NCBI RefSeq assembly: GCF_900182935.1
Contig: NZ_FXUE01000002.1
Span: 868,001 to 932,000, forward strand
Origin: Fibrobacter sp. UWB10
GTDB lineage: Bacteria; Fibrobacterota; Fibrobacteria; Fibrobacterales; Fibrobacteraceae
DNA: 64,000 nucleotides
Direction: 5' to 3'
Position numbers and translations under genes: made by a program. Positions 13,751 through 24,357 of this stretch are shown here, piece after piece (position 1 is the first letter of the stretch; each line of letters begins with the position of its first letter). The notes beneath the pieces were generated by a model. That model was not told the origin of the DNA, made no database searches, and worked only from the letters and a program-made list of their open reading frames with translations.

Positions 13751-16393
13751 ATGCGCAAAGTCTTACGCAAGAACAAATCTCTACGCCATTACCTGCAAGC
13801 CGCAATTGCATGCGCAACTCTTTTTATCGGAATCAACGTTGTCACTTCGTGCAGCGGCTACGGTTCCGAATACAACAACAATAACCAATCTAACTGGTAT
13901 GACGACGACGATGAATCGTCTTCGAGCTACGCCAAATCGAGTTCCTCGAGCTACGGAAAATCAAGCTCTTCTAGCAACAAGTCTTCCAGTTCTTCAAGCC
14001 GTTACAGTAGCTCTAGCGAAAAATCGTCTAGCAGCAGCTACATCGACACCACAACCGTGAAAACAGTCACCGATCTAGCGGATTCCTGCTCCGACGGCGA
14101 AGAGAAAACGGTATCGGCAGATTCCAGCGTTTACCGCTGCGTTTACAGCACTTGGTTTAAGATACTCAAGAATATTCCCGATTGCACTAAAAAGAACGAA
14201 GCCGAAACCTTCTACAAGAACGACCCGTACGTTTGCATAAACAGCAACTGGAGAGTCATTTCCGAAATCGAAGCCAAGTTAGGCGTGTGCACCAAGGCCC
14301 TTTCGGGCACAACCAAGTCAACCGATAATAAAAACTACGTTTGCGACAGCACAAAGTGGCGACTCACGACCATTTCCGAAGTCAAGGGCGAATGCACCTC
14401 TGCCAAGAACGGAACAACAACATCTTACAACGACACAAACTTCATTTGCCGCGGCACCACCTGGCAAAAACTGACCCAGATCGAGCAGGATTCGGGCGTT
14501 TGCAGCAAGGACCGCTTTGGCGAAGTTCTACGCGTGAAGCCCTTATATTCCAACAGGGATACAACATACTACAAGTGCAACGAATACGAATGGACCACCA
14601 CCACCGCAGCCGAAGACATTATCGGGAAATGCGACAGCACTAAAACAGCAGACTCCATTTATATAGTATCGAGCGTCAAATACGTGTGCGATAACGGGAC
14701 CTGGCGCGCACCAACCTCAATGGAAATTTCTTACGGCTTCTGCAACGCCAAAAACCAGGACTCTATCAAAAAATCGGGCAGCACGAAATACATCTGCGAC
14801 AAGGGCACATGGCGCATTACGAACGCCGAGGAATACTATGGAGCCTGCACTGACGCGCTCCAGGATACCACATATTCTTATGACAGCAAACTCTACGCCT
14901 GCATCAACAAAAAATGGACCGTTCTCCCAGAACCGCCCCTTAGCACCCTCGCCTACTGCACCAAGAAAAACCAAGGGTCCAAGACCAAAACGACAAGCCC
15001 TAAGGCCTATTACATCTGCGACAACTACCAATGGCAAAAGATCGACTCGCTATCATACACAATCGGAATGTGCAACAAGGACAGCGTTGGCGTTAGAAAG
15101 TCGAATTACGAATGTAGGGACAAATCAGGTACGTACCAGTGGGTTAAACTCACAATTGCGGAACAATTAGGAGCAGAATGCACCGCTCTAAACGATGGCG
15201 AACTCATCCAAGGTTACGTTTGTGACAGCACCAAATGGAGACTGCAAACTACTAGAGAAAAAAATATCGGCGAAACATGCTCTCACAGTAAAATTGGCAC
15301 AAGAGCAGATTATGCAGGAGAAAGCTATACATGCCAAGCTAAAGGCTGGGTTTCTGCTACCGAAGAAATGAACTCTATGGGAGCCTGCTCCGACGAAGGG
15401 CGCATTCTTAAAAACACCTCTATGACAAAAGTCTGCTACCTAGGGAACTGGGTCCAACTCAAAAACATCACTATCGATACAACCAGAGATTGCATGAAAG
15501 ATAGTACTATCGGACTGTACAACGACATGATTTACTTTTGTCCGTGGGCCCTTAACAAATGGCGAGCCGTCGGTCCTGTCGGCATGGAAGTCGGTTACGC
15601 CTGCACCCAGAAAAACACCGGAAAGACTGTATTATCCAAGGATTCAATCTATTACACCTGTAGAAAAAGCGGTTCCTTTGATAGCTATTGGGATACCAAA
15701 CAACTTCGTGAAATCCTTGGCGGATGCAGCGGCGAAAGAACCGTAGATGTTGTTGGACAGAAATACAAGTGCACTGGAGAAAATATCTGGACCCCGATCT
15801 ACGGAGAAATGACAGATTCAAGAGGCAAATCAAAAAGCTACAAAACGCTCAAAGTAGGCAAACAGCTTTGGATTGCCGAAAACCTGAATTATGAATCGGC
15901 CAATAGTTGGTGCTATAATAACCAAAGCGATAATTGCGACGAATTCGGAAGACTATACACATGGAACAATATCAGCGACGCCTGCCCCACAGGATGGCAT
16001 GTTCCGAGTGTAAACGATTTCTGGACTTACACGCAACATCCTCTATCCCCTTCAATAACATCAAATGTGTCTTGGCAAGAAGGCGCACCAACATCGTCTT
16101 ACTCCAGTGCCTATCCTAGAATCGAAGGACTCGAAATCAAAGCTGCTGGCATGATGAACGCTTCTGGAGGTTTTGAATTTATAAATCGTGTTGGAGGAAT
16201 ATGGTTCTCAGATGAATCTGCCGCAGGAAATGTTTACGTTGAAGCCTATGGATACTCAAACAACCAATCTTGGACAAGCAATACACCCTCGGACCAGTTT
16301 ACAACCATAGGTTCAGGCGATAAGCACCCCTCAGCATTCCGAGTTTCAAAGTCTTACGCATTCCCCATCCGCTGCGTAAAAGACTTGAAATAA
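13751..16393 (+). CDS. FISUMP lipoprotein with about 16 Cys-pair repeats
   Basis: A predicted lipoprotein of 880 residues. A long signal peptide ends VVTSC (Cys34). A short Asn/Ser-rich linker follows to about residue 100. Then come about 16 tandem modules of 30-45 residues, each with the pattern C-T/S-x(n)-Y-x-C-x(n)-W and often ending in a Glu-rich spacer plus GxC. The FISUMP domain occupies the last ~190 residues (IAENLNYE, WCYNNQSDNCDEFGRLYTW, CPTGWHVPS, FPIRCVKD). AGGAGG lies five bases before the ATG. Disulfide-stabilised small repeats on the cell surface are the likely architecture; the ligand is unknown. Confidence 0.9.
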   Translation: MRKVLRKNKSLRHYLQAAIACATLFIGINVVTSCSGYGSEYNNNNQSNWYDDDDESSSSYAKSSSSSYGKSSSSSNKSSSSSSRYSSSSEKSSSSSYIDTTTVKTVTDLADSCSDGEEKTVSADSSVYRCVYSTWFKILKNIPDCTKKNEAETFYKNDPYVCINSNWRVISEIEAKLGVCTKALSGTTKSTDNKNYVCDSTKWRLTTISEVKGECTSAKNGTTTSYNDTNFICRGTTWQKLTQIEQDSGVCSKDRFGEVLRVKPLYSNRDTTYYKCNEYEWTTTTAAEDIIGKCDSTKTADSIYIVSSVKYVCDNGTWRAPTSMEISYGFCNAKNQDSIKKSGSTKYICDKGTWRITNAEEYYGACTDALQDTTYSYDSKLYACINKKWTVLPEPPLSTLAYCTKKNQGSKTKTTSPKAYYICDNYQWQKIDSLSYTIGMCNKDSVGVRKSNYECRDKSGTYQWVKLTIAEQLGAECTALNDGELIQGYVCDSTKWRLQTTREKNIGETCSHSKIGTRADYAGESYTCQAKGWVSATEEMNSMGACSDEGRILKNTSMTKVCYLGNWVQLKNITIDTTRDCMKDSTIGLYNDMIYFCPWALNKWRAVGPVGMEVGYACTQKNTGKTVLSKDSIYYTCRKSGSFDSYWDTKQLREILGGCSGERTVDVVGQKYKCTGENIWTPIYGEMTDSRGKSKSYKTLKVGKQLWIAENLNYESANSWCYNNQSDNCDEFGRLYTWNNISDACPTGWHVPSVNDFWTYTQHPLSPSITSNVSWQEGAPTSSYSSAYPRIEGLEIKAAGMMNASGGFEFINRVGGIWFSDESAAGNVYVEAYGYSNNQSWTSNTPSDQFTTIGSGDKHPSAFRVSKSYAFPIRCVKDLK

Positions 16394-16403
16394 AGCCCAC
16401 AGA

Positions 16404-16429
16404 AAAAGCACCCTTTTGAGGGTGCTTTT
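16404..16429. terminator. Bidirectional terminator between convergent genes
   Basis: AAAAGCACCC / GGGTGCTTTT with a 6-base loop. It serves the FISUMP gene on plus and the pyrophosphorylase gene on minus. Confidence 0.85.
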
Positions 16430-16454
16430 AAAATTTTGAACCAAAGCCAAACGA

Positions 16455-17378
16455 CTATTCGTGAACAATCACGTTGTCCAGCGTCTTTCCTTCGACCTTG
16501 ACGCCATCCCACAAGACAGCGTTGCTGATAGTGCTGTTTTCAACGACACAGCCATCGCCAACCGACACATTCGGACCGATGGTGCTGTTCGAAATCTTAG
16601 CGCCATTGCCAATATAGCACGGAGCAATCACCTTGACGCCCGGAACATTGACCGAGGCGGAGTTGTCGCAACGAGTCAGTACGTGGGCATTAGTTTCGAG
16701 AAGCGTTTCAGCAAGGCCGCAGTCCAGCCACTTTTGTACCGGAGCCGTACGGAACCTGCAGCCCTTTTCGAGCATCATTTCGAGAGCATCGGTCAGCTGG
16801 AATTCGTTCTTGGTGCGGATATCATTGTCCATCAAGAACTTGAGGCACTGCTTGAGCACCTTGGTGTCCTTAATGTAGTAGATACCCACAATGGCTTCGT
16901 CAGACACAAATTCTTGCGGCTTTTCGACCAGGCGCGTAATGCGGCCATCGGCTTCGGTCACAGCAACGCCAAAACGGCGCGGGTCTTCTACCTTGAACGT
17001 GTAGAGGATATTTTCGTCTACATTATGGAGAATCGAAAGATCCGCTTCAAAAAGGGTATCACCAAGAATAATGAGAACAGGTTCATCGTCGTCCACGTAT
17101 GGCAGTGCGAGGCTAATTGCTTCGCCCAGTCCCTGCGGGTTGGACTGCACCACAGCGCGAGTTTTACCCCAGGCAGGACGCTTGGTCAAAAAATTGTCTA
17201 CAGCTTCGGCCTTGTAGCCGGTAATAAAAATCGTTTCCGTGGGCTTCAAGCTCAAGGAATCTTCAACAATCCAATCTAAAATCGTCTTACCAGCAACAGG
17301 CAGCAAGCACTTCGGCACATTCTCAGTGTAAGGCCGCAGACGCAGTCCGTTTCCAGCGACGGGCAGAACAATCTTCAT
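16455..17378 (-). CDS. NDP-sugar pyrophosphorylase (nucleotidyltransferase)
   Basis: 307 residues. The N-terminal Rossmann-like domain opens with VLPVAGNGLRLRPYTENVPKCLLPVAGKT split by the family's G-x-G-x-R-L...P-K signature; ILGDTLFEAD carries the metal-binding Asp. Residues ~245-307 form hexapeptide repeats (IGNGAKISNSTIGPNVSVGDG), typical of a left-handed beta helix. The enzyme probably activates a sugar 1-phosphate (glucose-1-phosphate type) for cell-envelope polysaccharide; the exact sugar and nucleotide cannot be told. The ATG at 17378 is preferred to a TTG nine bases upstream because GAGGAA is then well placed. Confidence 0.88.
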   Translation of the reverse strand: MKIVLPVAGNGLRLRPYTENVPKCLLPVAGKTILDWIVEDSLSLKPTETIFITGYKAEAVDNFLTKRPAWGKTRAVVQSNPQGLGEAISLALPYVDDDEPVLIILGDTLFEADLSILHNVDENILYTFKVEDPRRFGVAVTEADGRITRLVEKPQEFVSDEAIVGIYYIKDTKVLKQCLKFLMDNDIRTKNEFQLTDALEMMLEKGCRFRTAPVQKWLDCGLAETLLETNAHVLTRCDNSASVNVPGVKVIAPCYIGNGAKISNSTIGPNVSVGDGCVVENSTISNAVLWDGVKVEGKTLDNVIVHE

Positions 17379-17475
17379 TAAATCCAATTCCTCAAAAACA
17401 AAACTTTACACTCGCAATATAGCATTTTATATGGAGAGAGAGTATCTGAAAATAATAATATTGTTGTAATAAAAG

Positions 17476-17503
17476 AAAACCGCCTCGGGGTGAGACGGTT
17501 TTT
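17476..17503 (-). terminator. Terminator of tRNA-Lys
   Basis: AACCG.CTC / GAG.CGGTT, with T-rich sequence following on the minus strand. Confidence 0.8.
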
Positions 17504-17505
17504 CG

Positions 17506-17578
<73 letters not shown>

Positions 17579-17600
17579 ATAGTCGCTTAGGACGCGCACA

Positions 17601-17629
17601 ATAATAGAATTAAAATGGTCCGCTGTCAA
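17601..17629 (-). promoter_or_regulatory. Promoter of tRNA-Lys
   Basis: On the minus strand TTGACA (17629-17624), a 17-base spacer, TATTAT (17606-17601). Confidence 0.8.
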
Positions 17630-17688
17630 GGGGTGAAAACGCATTTTTTCAAAAAATTTCTAATTCTAAGCACTAAGCTCTAGGTTCT

Positions 17689-18600
17689 ATGTTCTATATT
17701 ATGGCCATGAGCCTGAATTCAAACCGCATGGATGCCTATTTGGCATTTTTGGGAGTGGAACGGAATCTTTCGCCCGCCACCATCCAGAGCTATCAGGAAG
17801 ACTTGCGGCATTTTGTAGCTTGGCTCGACGAAATTAACCTAGACCTTAAGGATTTGACGCCCGAAAAGCTGGACGAATTCCTGACGCTCACCGCCGGACA
17901 AGAGGAATACTCCCCCACATCGATCGCAAGGCATTTTTCAAGCCTGCGCGGGTTCCTCAAGTACATGCAGAATCAGGGCGAGTACGACTACAGCACCGAA
18001 TCGATGCTTGAACGCCCAAAGCTCGGGCATTACCTGCCGCAATACCTGACCCGCGAAGAAATCGACAGCGTGTTCGAGAGCGCCGCAAACGGCAAGAACC
18101 CGCTGCGCGACACCGCCCTATTCGAGCTCATGTACAGCGCCGGACTCCGTATTTCGGAAACACTGAACATCAAGCTAGCCCAGCTCGACCTGGACAACGA
18201 ATGGCTCACGCCCATTGGCAAGGGCAACAAACAGCGCTTGGTACCGCTCGGAAGCAAGGCAAAAGAAAACTTGAAAGCTTGGATAGAACTCGGACGCCCG
18301 CTCACCCACCCGACCACAGACAACATAATTCTCAATTCTCGAGGCAAGCCCATGACTCGCATGGGGGCTTGGAAAATCGTACAGCAGCATACCATGCATC
18401 TCTCAAAACAGGTCTCACCGCATACATTCCGGCACAGTTTTGCAACGCACTGCCTTGAAGCGGGCATGGACCTACGTGTTTTGCAGGAACTCCTCGGGCA
18501 TGCCGATATCAGCACCACACAGATTTACACGCATATCGACAAGGAATTCATTAAGCAGGAACACCGCGCTTACCATCCCAGAGAATTAGCCGGGAAATAA
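17689..18600 (+). CDS. Tyrosine recombinase of the XerC/XerD type
   Basis: 303 residues, the usual Xer length. The N-terminal SAM-like DNA-binding domain (YLAFLGVERNLSPATIQSYQEDL) is followed by the catalytic domain. Catalytic residues visible are Arg in SAGLRISE (~153), Lys in GKGNKQR (~179), HTFRHSFATH (~243), LGHADISTTQIYTH (~268) and the nucleophile Tyr within that stretch. It most likely resolves chromosome dimers at dif. No element-specific extension is present, so a phage-type integrase is less likely. No Shine-Dalgarno is visible. Starts at 17701 or 17707 fit the family about as well as 17689. Confidence 0.9.
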   Translation: MFYIMAMSLNSNRMDAYLAFLGVERNLSPATIQSYQEDLRHFVAWLDEINLDLKDLTPEKLDEFLTLTAGQEEYSPTSIARHFSSLRGFLKYMQNQGEYDYSTESMLERPKLGHYLPQYLTREEIDSVFESAANGKNPLRDTALFELMYSAGLRISETLNIKLAQLDLDNEWLTPIGKGNKQRLVPLGSKAKENLKAWIELGRPLTHPTTDNIILNSRGKPMTRMGAWKIVQQHTMHLSKQVSPHTFRHSFATHCLEAGMDLRVLQELLGHADISTTQIYTHIDKEFIKQEHRAYHPRELAGK

Positions 18601-18654
18601 ACAACCGCACGGTCTGCAAACAGACAAATTCTTTCCATCGGCCTATACCCTGAT

Positions 18655-18685
18655 TTGACGCCTCCCTAAATTCTAGGTATATTTG
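18655..18685 (+). promoter_or_regulatory. Promoter of the Cys-rich lipoprotein gene
   Basis: TTGACG (18655-18660), a 17-base spacer, TATATTTG (18678-18685), 25 bases before the ATG. Confidence 0.75.
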
Positions 18686-18709
18686 GACAAAATATAAAAA
18701 GAGGCTAAA

Positions 18710-20365
18710 ATGAAAAAGCTGTCACTCCTTTTGTTTCCGGCTCTGACTGTCGCCGCATTCTTTGCAGCCTGTAGCGACAAAGATTCCAGCAGCAGCGACA
18801 AGAAAAAAGAGCCTGTTACCGAAGTCAACTCGATTTACGAACTTGGCCTTTGCGGTGAAGAAAACGAAGGCGATACCGTTTACGCTAAAGAACAAAATGC
18901 AGAATATTTCTGCGACGGAGAAAACTGGGCACCAGTAGCCTCCGATGATGACAAAAGTTCTTCGAGTGCCGAAAAAGGAGCAAAGTCCTCTTCTAGCAGT
19001 AAAAAAACAAGCTCAAAAAGCAGTTCCTCTAAGGCTTCCGAAGAAGATCTCAAGAATTTTGCCAAGCTCTGTGAAGCCTCAGGCGGTAAAGAGAAAGACG
19101 GCGTTTGCACCTGTAGCGAAGAAGTTTGCGACATCGGTTCCGTATGTAACACCGTGACCAAGAAATGCGCCAACCAAATTACAAGCGACGAAAGCGAATG
19201 CGATGAAAGCTACAAAAGCACTTGCTCCAACAGTCCCGTGGGCATCGGTATTGTCAAGGAATGCGTGAAGGGCGTTCTCGTGAACCGCTCGTGCGCTACA
19301 CTCTCTTGCAACGAAGAGGGTACAGACTGCGGCGAATGCCTCGACGACGTGCAGACCTGTACCGAAGACAAGAAATTCCACGCAACAGTCACCCGCTGCG
19401 AAAAGGGCAAGAAGGTGACCGAAAGCTGCGGCGATAAATCCTGCGACCCGCGCGACAACGGTTGCGGCGAGTGCACGAACTACGAACACACCTGCACCAA
19501 CGATGAAGCCGGAAAGGGAACTGTCTACGAATGCGTCGCCGGCGAAGCCAAGAAGGCCGTTTCCATATGCGGCAACAAGTCATGCCGTACCGACAAGGCC
19601 ATCTGCGGCGAATGCCTTAACGGCGAACTGAGGTGCGACAACGACATCAACAACAACGCCATCATGTATAGGTGCGTCGACGGGCAATGGGAAAGGCTCC
19701 ACAACAAGTTCGACCCGCTCGACAAGGATTATTACAAATGTCCCGTCGCTTGTAGAGAAGGCACCGATCCACAGAAGATGGAAATCGAATGCGACATAGA
19801 CCAATGTTCTGATTGTGATCCATGCTGGGGTGAGCCAATGCTGGGAGCTCCCTCCAATCCAAATCCCTGCTACGATGAGAAACGTTGCAAACAAATTCTC
19901 AAGGATGAAGACCCCGCCTACCCTCCGTTCAGGGATTTCGAAACGAAAAATAAATGGAAGGCCCTGATTCCCGAAGAAAAAATGGCTGTGAAGACCGTTA
20001 CAGGATACAACTGGAAAGACTATACCCACACTGACGTTAATGACCGAGTGGGGCCTTTCGAGTTTGACCTTACAAACGAGACGCGCCGCGTATCGTGCAA
20101 CGCCTTGGGAACCTACTTCGGCAAATGCCACAACACCCTGCAGACCTGCATTAACAAGGCTTATCACACTGGGGGATTCATGGTGGTCTGCGCTAACGGT
20201 GAACTTATCGACGAAGAGAAGGAAGGAGACGGAATCGCTTGCAATTGCGAAATAACAACTAACAACGCCGAGGGATGTTGTTACACCAGAAGTGCCTGCT
20301 TCAAGCAAACCAACTGGTCTAGGGACCGCTGCGCTAAGCCACAGAGCACCGCTGCCGACGAATAA
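18710..20365 (+). CDS. Cysteine-rich Ser-linker lipoprotein
   Basis: A predicted lipoprotein of 551 residues. The signal peptide ends FFAAC (Cys21). It carries one Cys-pair module near 45-80 (LCGEENEGDTVYAKEQ...YFCDGENW), as in the FISUMP proteins, then a Ser linker (~85-110). Cys-rich repeats follow to about residue 400, about 50 residues each, with the pattern C-G-E-C...C...D...C...G...C. The C-terminal part has several more Cys but no FISUMP domain and no enzyme motif that I recognise. GAGG lies before the ATG. Surface exposure with many disulfides is inferred. Confidence 0.85.
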   Translation: MKKLSLLLFPALTVAAFFAACSDKDSSSSDKKKEPVTEVNSIYELGLCGEENEGDTVYAKEQNAEYFCDGENWAPVASDDDKSSSSAEKGAKSSSSSKKTSSKSSSSKASEEDLKNFAKLCEASGGKEKDGVCTCSEEVCDIGSVCNTVTKKCANQITSDESECDESYKSTCSNSPVGIGIVKECVKGVLVNRSCATLSCNEEGTDCGECLDDVQTCTEDKKFHATVTRCEKGKKVTESCGDKSCDPRDNGCGECTNYEHTCTNDEAGKGTVYECVAGEAKKAVSICGNKSCRTDKAICGECLNGELRCDNDINNNAIMYRCVDGQWERLHNKFDPLDKDYYKCPVACREGTDPQKMEIECDIDQCSDCDPCWGEPMLGAPSNPNPCYDEKRCKQILKDEDPAYPPFRDFETKNKWKALIPEEKMAVKTVTGYNWKDYTHTDVNDRVGPFEFDLTNETRRVSCNALGTYFGKCHNTLQTCINKAYHTGGFMVVCANGELIDEEKEGDGIACNCEITTNNAEGCCYTRSACFKQTNWSRDRCAKPQSTAADE

Positions 20366-20387
20366 TTTCAAAGCCAAAACAAGCAGA

Positions 20388-20411
20388 AAGGAACCGCAAG
20401 GTTCCTTTTTG
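20388..20411 (+). terminator. Rho-independent terminator
   Basis: AAAGGAACC / GGTTCCTTTTT with a GCAA tetraloop. Confidence 0.88.
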
Positions 20412-20494
20412 GCATATTGACGTATTGTCCACGATAAACGGCGCCGCCCTGGGAATTTATCCCTAAAGGGAATATATGTTTATAATGGATAACT

Positions 20495-21758
20495 ATGACT
20501 TCTCGAATTTTAAAAATTGTCACTCTTGCGCTTTTATACGCATTTACGGGTGTATTTGCCGGCCCCGGCCTTGCCGACGGTGCGGCAAAGTTCGTCGGCA
20601 ACATTCCGGTTGATGGCGAAGTCCCGTCTGATTTCGCGAAATACTGGAACCAGATTACCCCTGAATACGAATGCCTGTGGGTCCAAATCGAAGTGACTCG
20701 TGGCGAATTCGACTTTTCCAAGTGCGACGCGATTTACAACTGGGCAAAAGAGAACGGAGTCCTATTCAAGTTCAACACACTCGTACGGGGCTCACGCTAC
20801 CCAGGTTGGGTCAGTCAACTTAATGTTGAAGAAACCAAGGATGCCATTACCGCCTGGTTTGATGCTGTCGCGGAGCATTACCCCGACCTAGAAATGATCG
20901 ATGTGGTAACCGAGGCTGGCCGATCAGCGACAAACCAGTACCACTCTGGATTCGGTAGAGGCAATCTCTTTATCGATGCCCTAGGCGGTGACAACGATGG
21001 CGACTACAATTTCGTCACTACAGCCTTCAAGATGGCTCGCGAGCGCTGGCCCAAGGCGATCCTCATTTACAACGACTACAATACGTTCCAATGGCAAAGA
21101 GATGTCGGAATAAATCTTATCAATACCATCAAAAAGAACGGTGCGCCAGTCGACGGCTACGGAATGCAAGGACATGATTTAATGGCTACGGGCTCCAGCC
21201 CGACAAACTGTCTCAACTTCAATATCCTAAAAAAATACCTACAAGAAATTATAGACAGTACGCAGATTCCATTGTTCATTACCGAATACGATATTGCGAC
21301 TTTGGACGATGAAATTCAGAAAAGATGCTATTCAGAACAAATCCCCCTCTTCATGGAAGAGGAGCATATTGCTGGCATTACCCTTTGGGGCTATATCTAC
21401 GGCAAGACATGGGCATCTTGCAACGCAAGGGAACAAGGGTGTTCCGGCATTATCAGGGATGGCATAGACCGCCCGGCAATGACCTGGCTCAAGGAGTATT
21501 TCAATTTTCAGGAAGATACCACCGCAAGGGATTCGACTATCGCGGATTCCACGATTTCAATCGGCAGCAGCCTCCACCTGCAAGCGAATACCCTCCAGGC
21601 ATACGACGTGTTTGACCTGAACGGGGTCCGCCTTGGCCGCCTGCGCGCCTACACCATGGACGAGGCCGTTTCCGTGCTCCAGAATACCAGCGACATCAAG
21701 GTCCAAGGCATCTACATGCTCCGCTCCGTCAAGAACGGCTCAGTAAAGCAAGTGCGGA

Positions 21759-21769
<11 letters not shown>
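20495..21769 (+). CDS. GH10 family protein (xylanase-like), with altered active-site positions
   Basis: 424 residues. A signal peptide (~1-22) is followed by a GH10 (beta/alpha)8 domain (~25-345) and a basic C-terminal domain (~355-424) ending VKQVRIAR, of the type found on Fibrobacter secreted enzymes. GH10 landmarks include DGYGMQGHD, ITEYD (the nucleophile Glu, ~264) and GITLWGYIYGKTW. The acid/base motif reads DVVTEAG (~135-141) rather than DVVNEA, so the Asn that normally precedes the acid/base Glu is Thr. The usual HTLVWHSQ segment reads NTLVRGSRYPGW. It should hydrolyse or bind xylan-type beta-1,4 glycans, but activity is uncertain. Confidence 0.88.
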
Positions 21770-22912
<1,143 letters not shown>

Positions 22913-22940
22913 TTAAAAAGCCCAATATATTTAAATTTTA

Positions 22941-22966
22941 AGGGTTCCCGCAAAAGGGAACCCTTT
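22941..22966 (+). terminator. Terminator of leuB
   Basis: AGGGTTCCC / GGGAACCCT with a 6-base loop, ending ten bases before the next start codon. Confidence 0.8.
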
Positions 22967-22975
22967 ATCAAAAAA

Positions 22976-23668
22976 ATGAGAATACTCCTATACGCAATAG
23001 CACTTTTGATTTTGGCAGGATGCTCTATGCACCCTCCTAGCTCTACTGCGTTTATGGAAGCCTTGGAACAAAGCTATGACGGAAACAATTCGTCGAGTTA
23101 TTCTGTTAAAGTTCAACACATTAAATATAGTCATTCCGCCGATGAATGGGACTTGCCGGTTGGATTCGAAAAGAGTACCGCCGTTTCGCCAGGCTATGTT
23201 GTAGGCTGGGGCTTGCTTCCGTCTCCATATTTTCATGCCGGCGGTGGCAACAAGTACATAGCCATAAAAGGCTGGGTTTCAACCATCTGGCTCGCTGCTT
23301 TTACCGCCCTTTATGCCGATGACGAAGATAACAGTTCCGAAGCCACCGAAAGCGATTCCGACGATGAAGAAACTCTCGATGAGTTGACTTTATTTGTATT
23401 CGAGCTGTTTTCAGGAGGATTCTCATTTATTCAACAACTCCCCATCGGCGATCACCTGCGCATTGGCGTTGAAGAATACATTTCACGCAACTTCTGGATT
23501 GCGCACCTGACCCAAGAAGATTTCTCTAATGTTGAATGCGGCATTGGTCCGTATATCAGCTTTAGAACTCGACAACACCGATTTGCTGTAGAAAGCCATT
23601 TTGGACTCATCGATTTTTCGGATAAAAAACGCTGGACAATCGGCTTGACTTACACTTATACAAAATAA
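22976..23668 (+). CDS. Lipoprotein of unknown function
   Basis: 230 residues with a lipoprotein signal peptide ending LILAGC (Cys16). The middle has an acidic stretch (EDNSSEATESDSDDEETLDE, about 120-139). The last ~70 residues alternate polar and hydrophobic positions (FAVESHFGLIDF, WTIGLTYTYTK), as in outer-membrane strands. I do not recognise a family. No clear Shine-Dalgarno is present and the start follows the leuB terminator by nine bases. The Nudix gene starts five bases after its stop, so the two are probably co-transcribed. Confidence 0.7.
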   Translation: MRILLYAIALLILAGCSMHPPSSTAFMEALEQSYDGNNSSSYSVKVQHIKYSHSADEWDLPVGFEKSTAVSPGYVVGWGLLPSPYFHAGGGNKYIAIKGWVSTIWLAAFTALYADDEDNSSEATESDSDDEETLDELTLFVFELFSGGFSFIQQLPIGDHLRIGVEEYISRNFWIAHLTQEDFSNVECGIGPYISFRTRQHRFAVESHFGLIDFSDKKRWTIGLTYTYTK

Positions 23669-23672
23669 AATT

Positions 23673-24167
23673 ATGCTCAACACCACCCTCTGCTACATCG
23701 AACAAGACGGCAAGTACCTGCTGCTCCACCGCGTCAAGAAAAAGAACGACATCAACAAAGACAAGTGGATTGGCATTGGCGGCAAGTTCGAGGAATGGGA
23801 ATCTCCCGAGGACTGTATCAAGCGCGAAGCACTTGAAGAAACGGGCCTCACGCTGATTCGCCCCAAATACAGAGGGATAGTCACCTTCATTAGCGACGGC
23901 ATGGATCAAACGGAATTCATGCACCTGTTTACAGCAACCGAATTCACCGGTGAACTCAAAGAATGCGACGAAGGCACGCTCGAATGGGTCCCCAAGGAAA
24001 ACGTGGCAAAACTCCCCCACTGGGATGGCGACTTGATTTTCCTGGCGTTACTCGAACGCGGAGAGCCGTTCTTTTCGCTCAAACTAACCTATAAAGGCAG
24101 CACCTTGACCGAAGCGTTGCTAAACGAAGAACCCGTGACTGTGAGCGGGGTCACACAAGGAAAATGA
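23673..24167 (+). CDS. Nudix hydrolase (MutT/8-oxo-dGTP diphosphatase type)
   Basis: 164 residues. The Nudix box lies at about 36-58 (GKFEEWESPEDCIKREALEE then TGL) and has all catalytic positions of G-x5-E-x7-R-E-x2-E-E-x-G. The N-terminus (LNTTLCYIEQDGKYLLLHRVKKKNDIN, shown here only as a description of the first strand and loop) resembles the subgroup annotated as 8-oxo-dGTP diphosphatase. The likely role is cleaning damaged nucleotides, but substrate cannot be fixed from sequence. It starts five bases after the preceding lipoprotein gene. Confidence 0.88.
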   Translation: MLNTTLCYIEQDGKYLLLHRVKKKNDINKDKWIGIGGKFEEWESPEDCIKREALEETGLTLIRPKYRGIVTFISDGMDQTEFMHLFTATEFTGELKECDEGTLEWVPKENVAKLPHWDGDLIFLALLERGEPFFSLKLTYKGSTLTEALLNEEPVTVSGVTQGK

Positions 24168-24310
24168 CCCTCTTAAAAAAATGGGTCAAAATGCCCCAAT
24201 TTAGGGCAAATTAAGTATGTAAGTCCTTGTGAAAAAATATTTTACGTGATTGTATTAAACTATTAACGTAAAAAGAACTATCTTTATTAATACTCCAAAC
24301 CAACCCCTAG

Positions 24311-24348
24311 CACCGCCAGCGACTTAATCAAAGGCGGTGTATTTTTTT
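24311..24348 (+). terminator. Rho-independent terminator
   Basis: CACCGCC / GGCGGTG with a 15-base loop and a T run. It is placed to end the leuB-side genes before the convergent gene at 24358. Confidence 0.65.
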
Positions 24349-24357
24349 ACCCAGCAA

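Noticed and set aside
13751-14060. CRISPR-like or satellite repeats in the Ser-rich coding regions
   Set aside because: The repetitive TCTTCTAGC-type sequence is explained by poly-Ser linkers. There are no equal spacers and no cas genes in the window.
17689-18600. Calling the tyrosine recombinase the integrase of the nifJ-flanked island
   Set aside because: It lies outside the duplicated ends, has Xer length and motifs, and is separated from the island by a tRNA and three other features. A housekeeping XerC/D role fits better.
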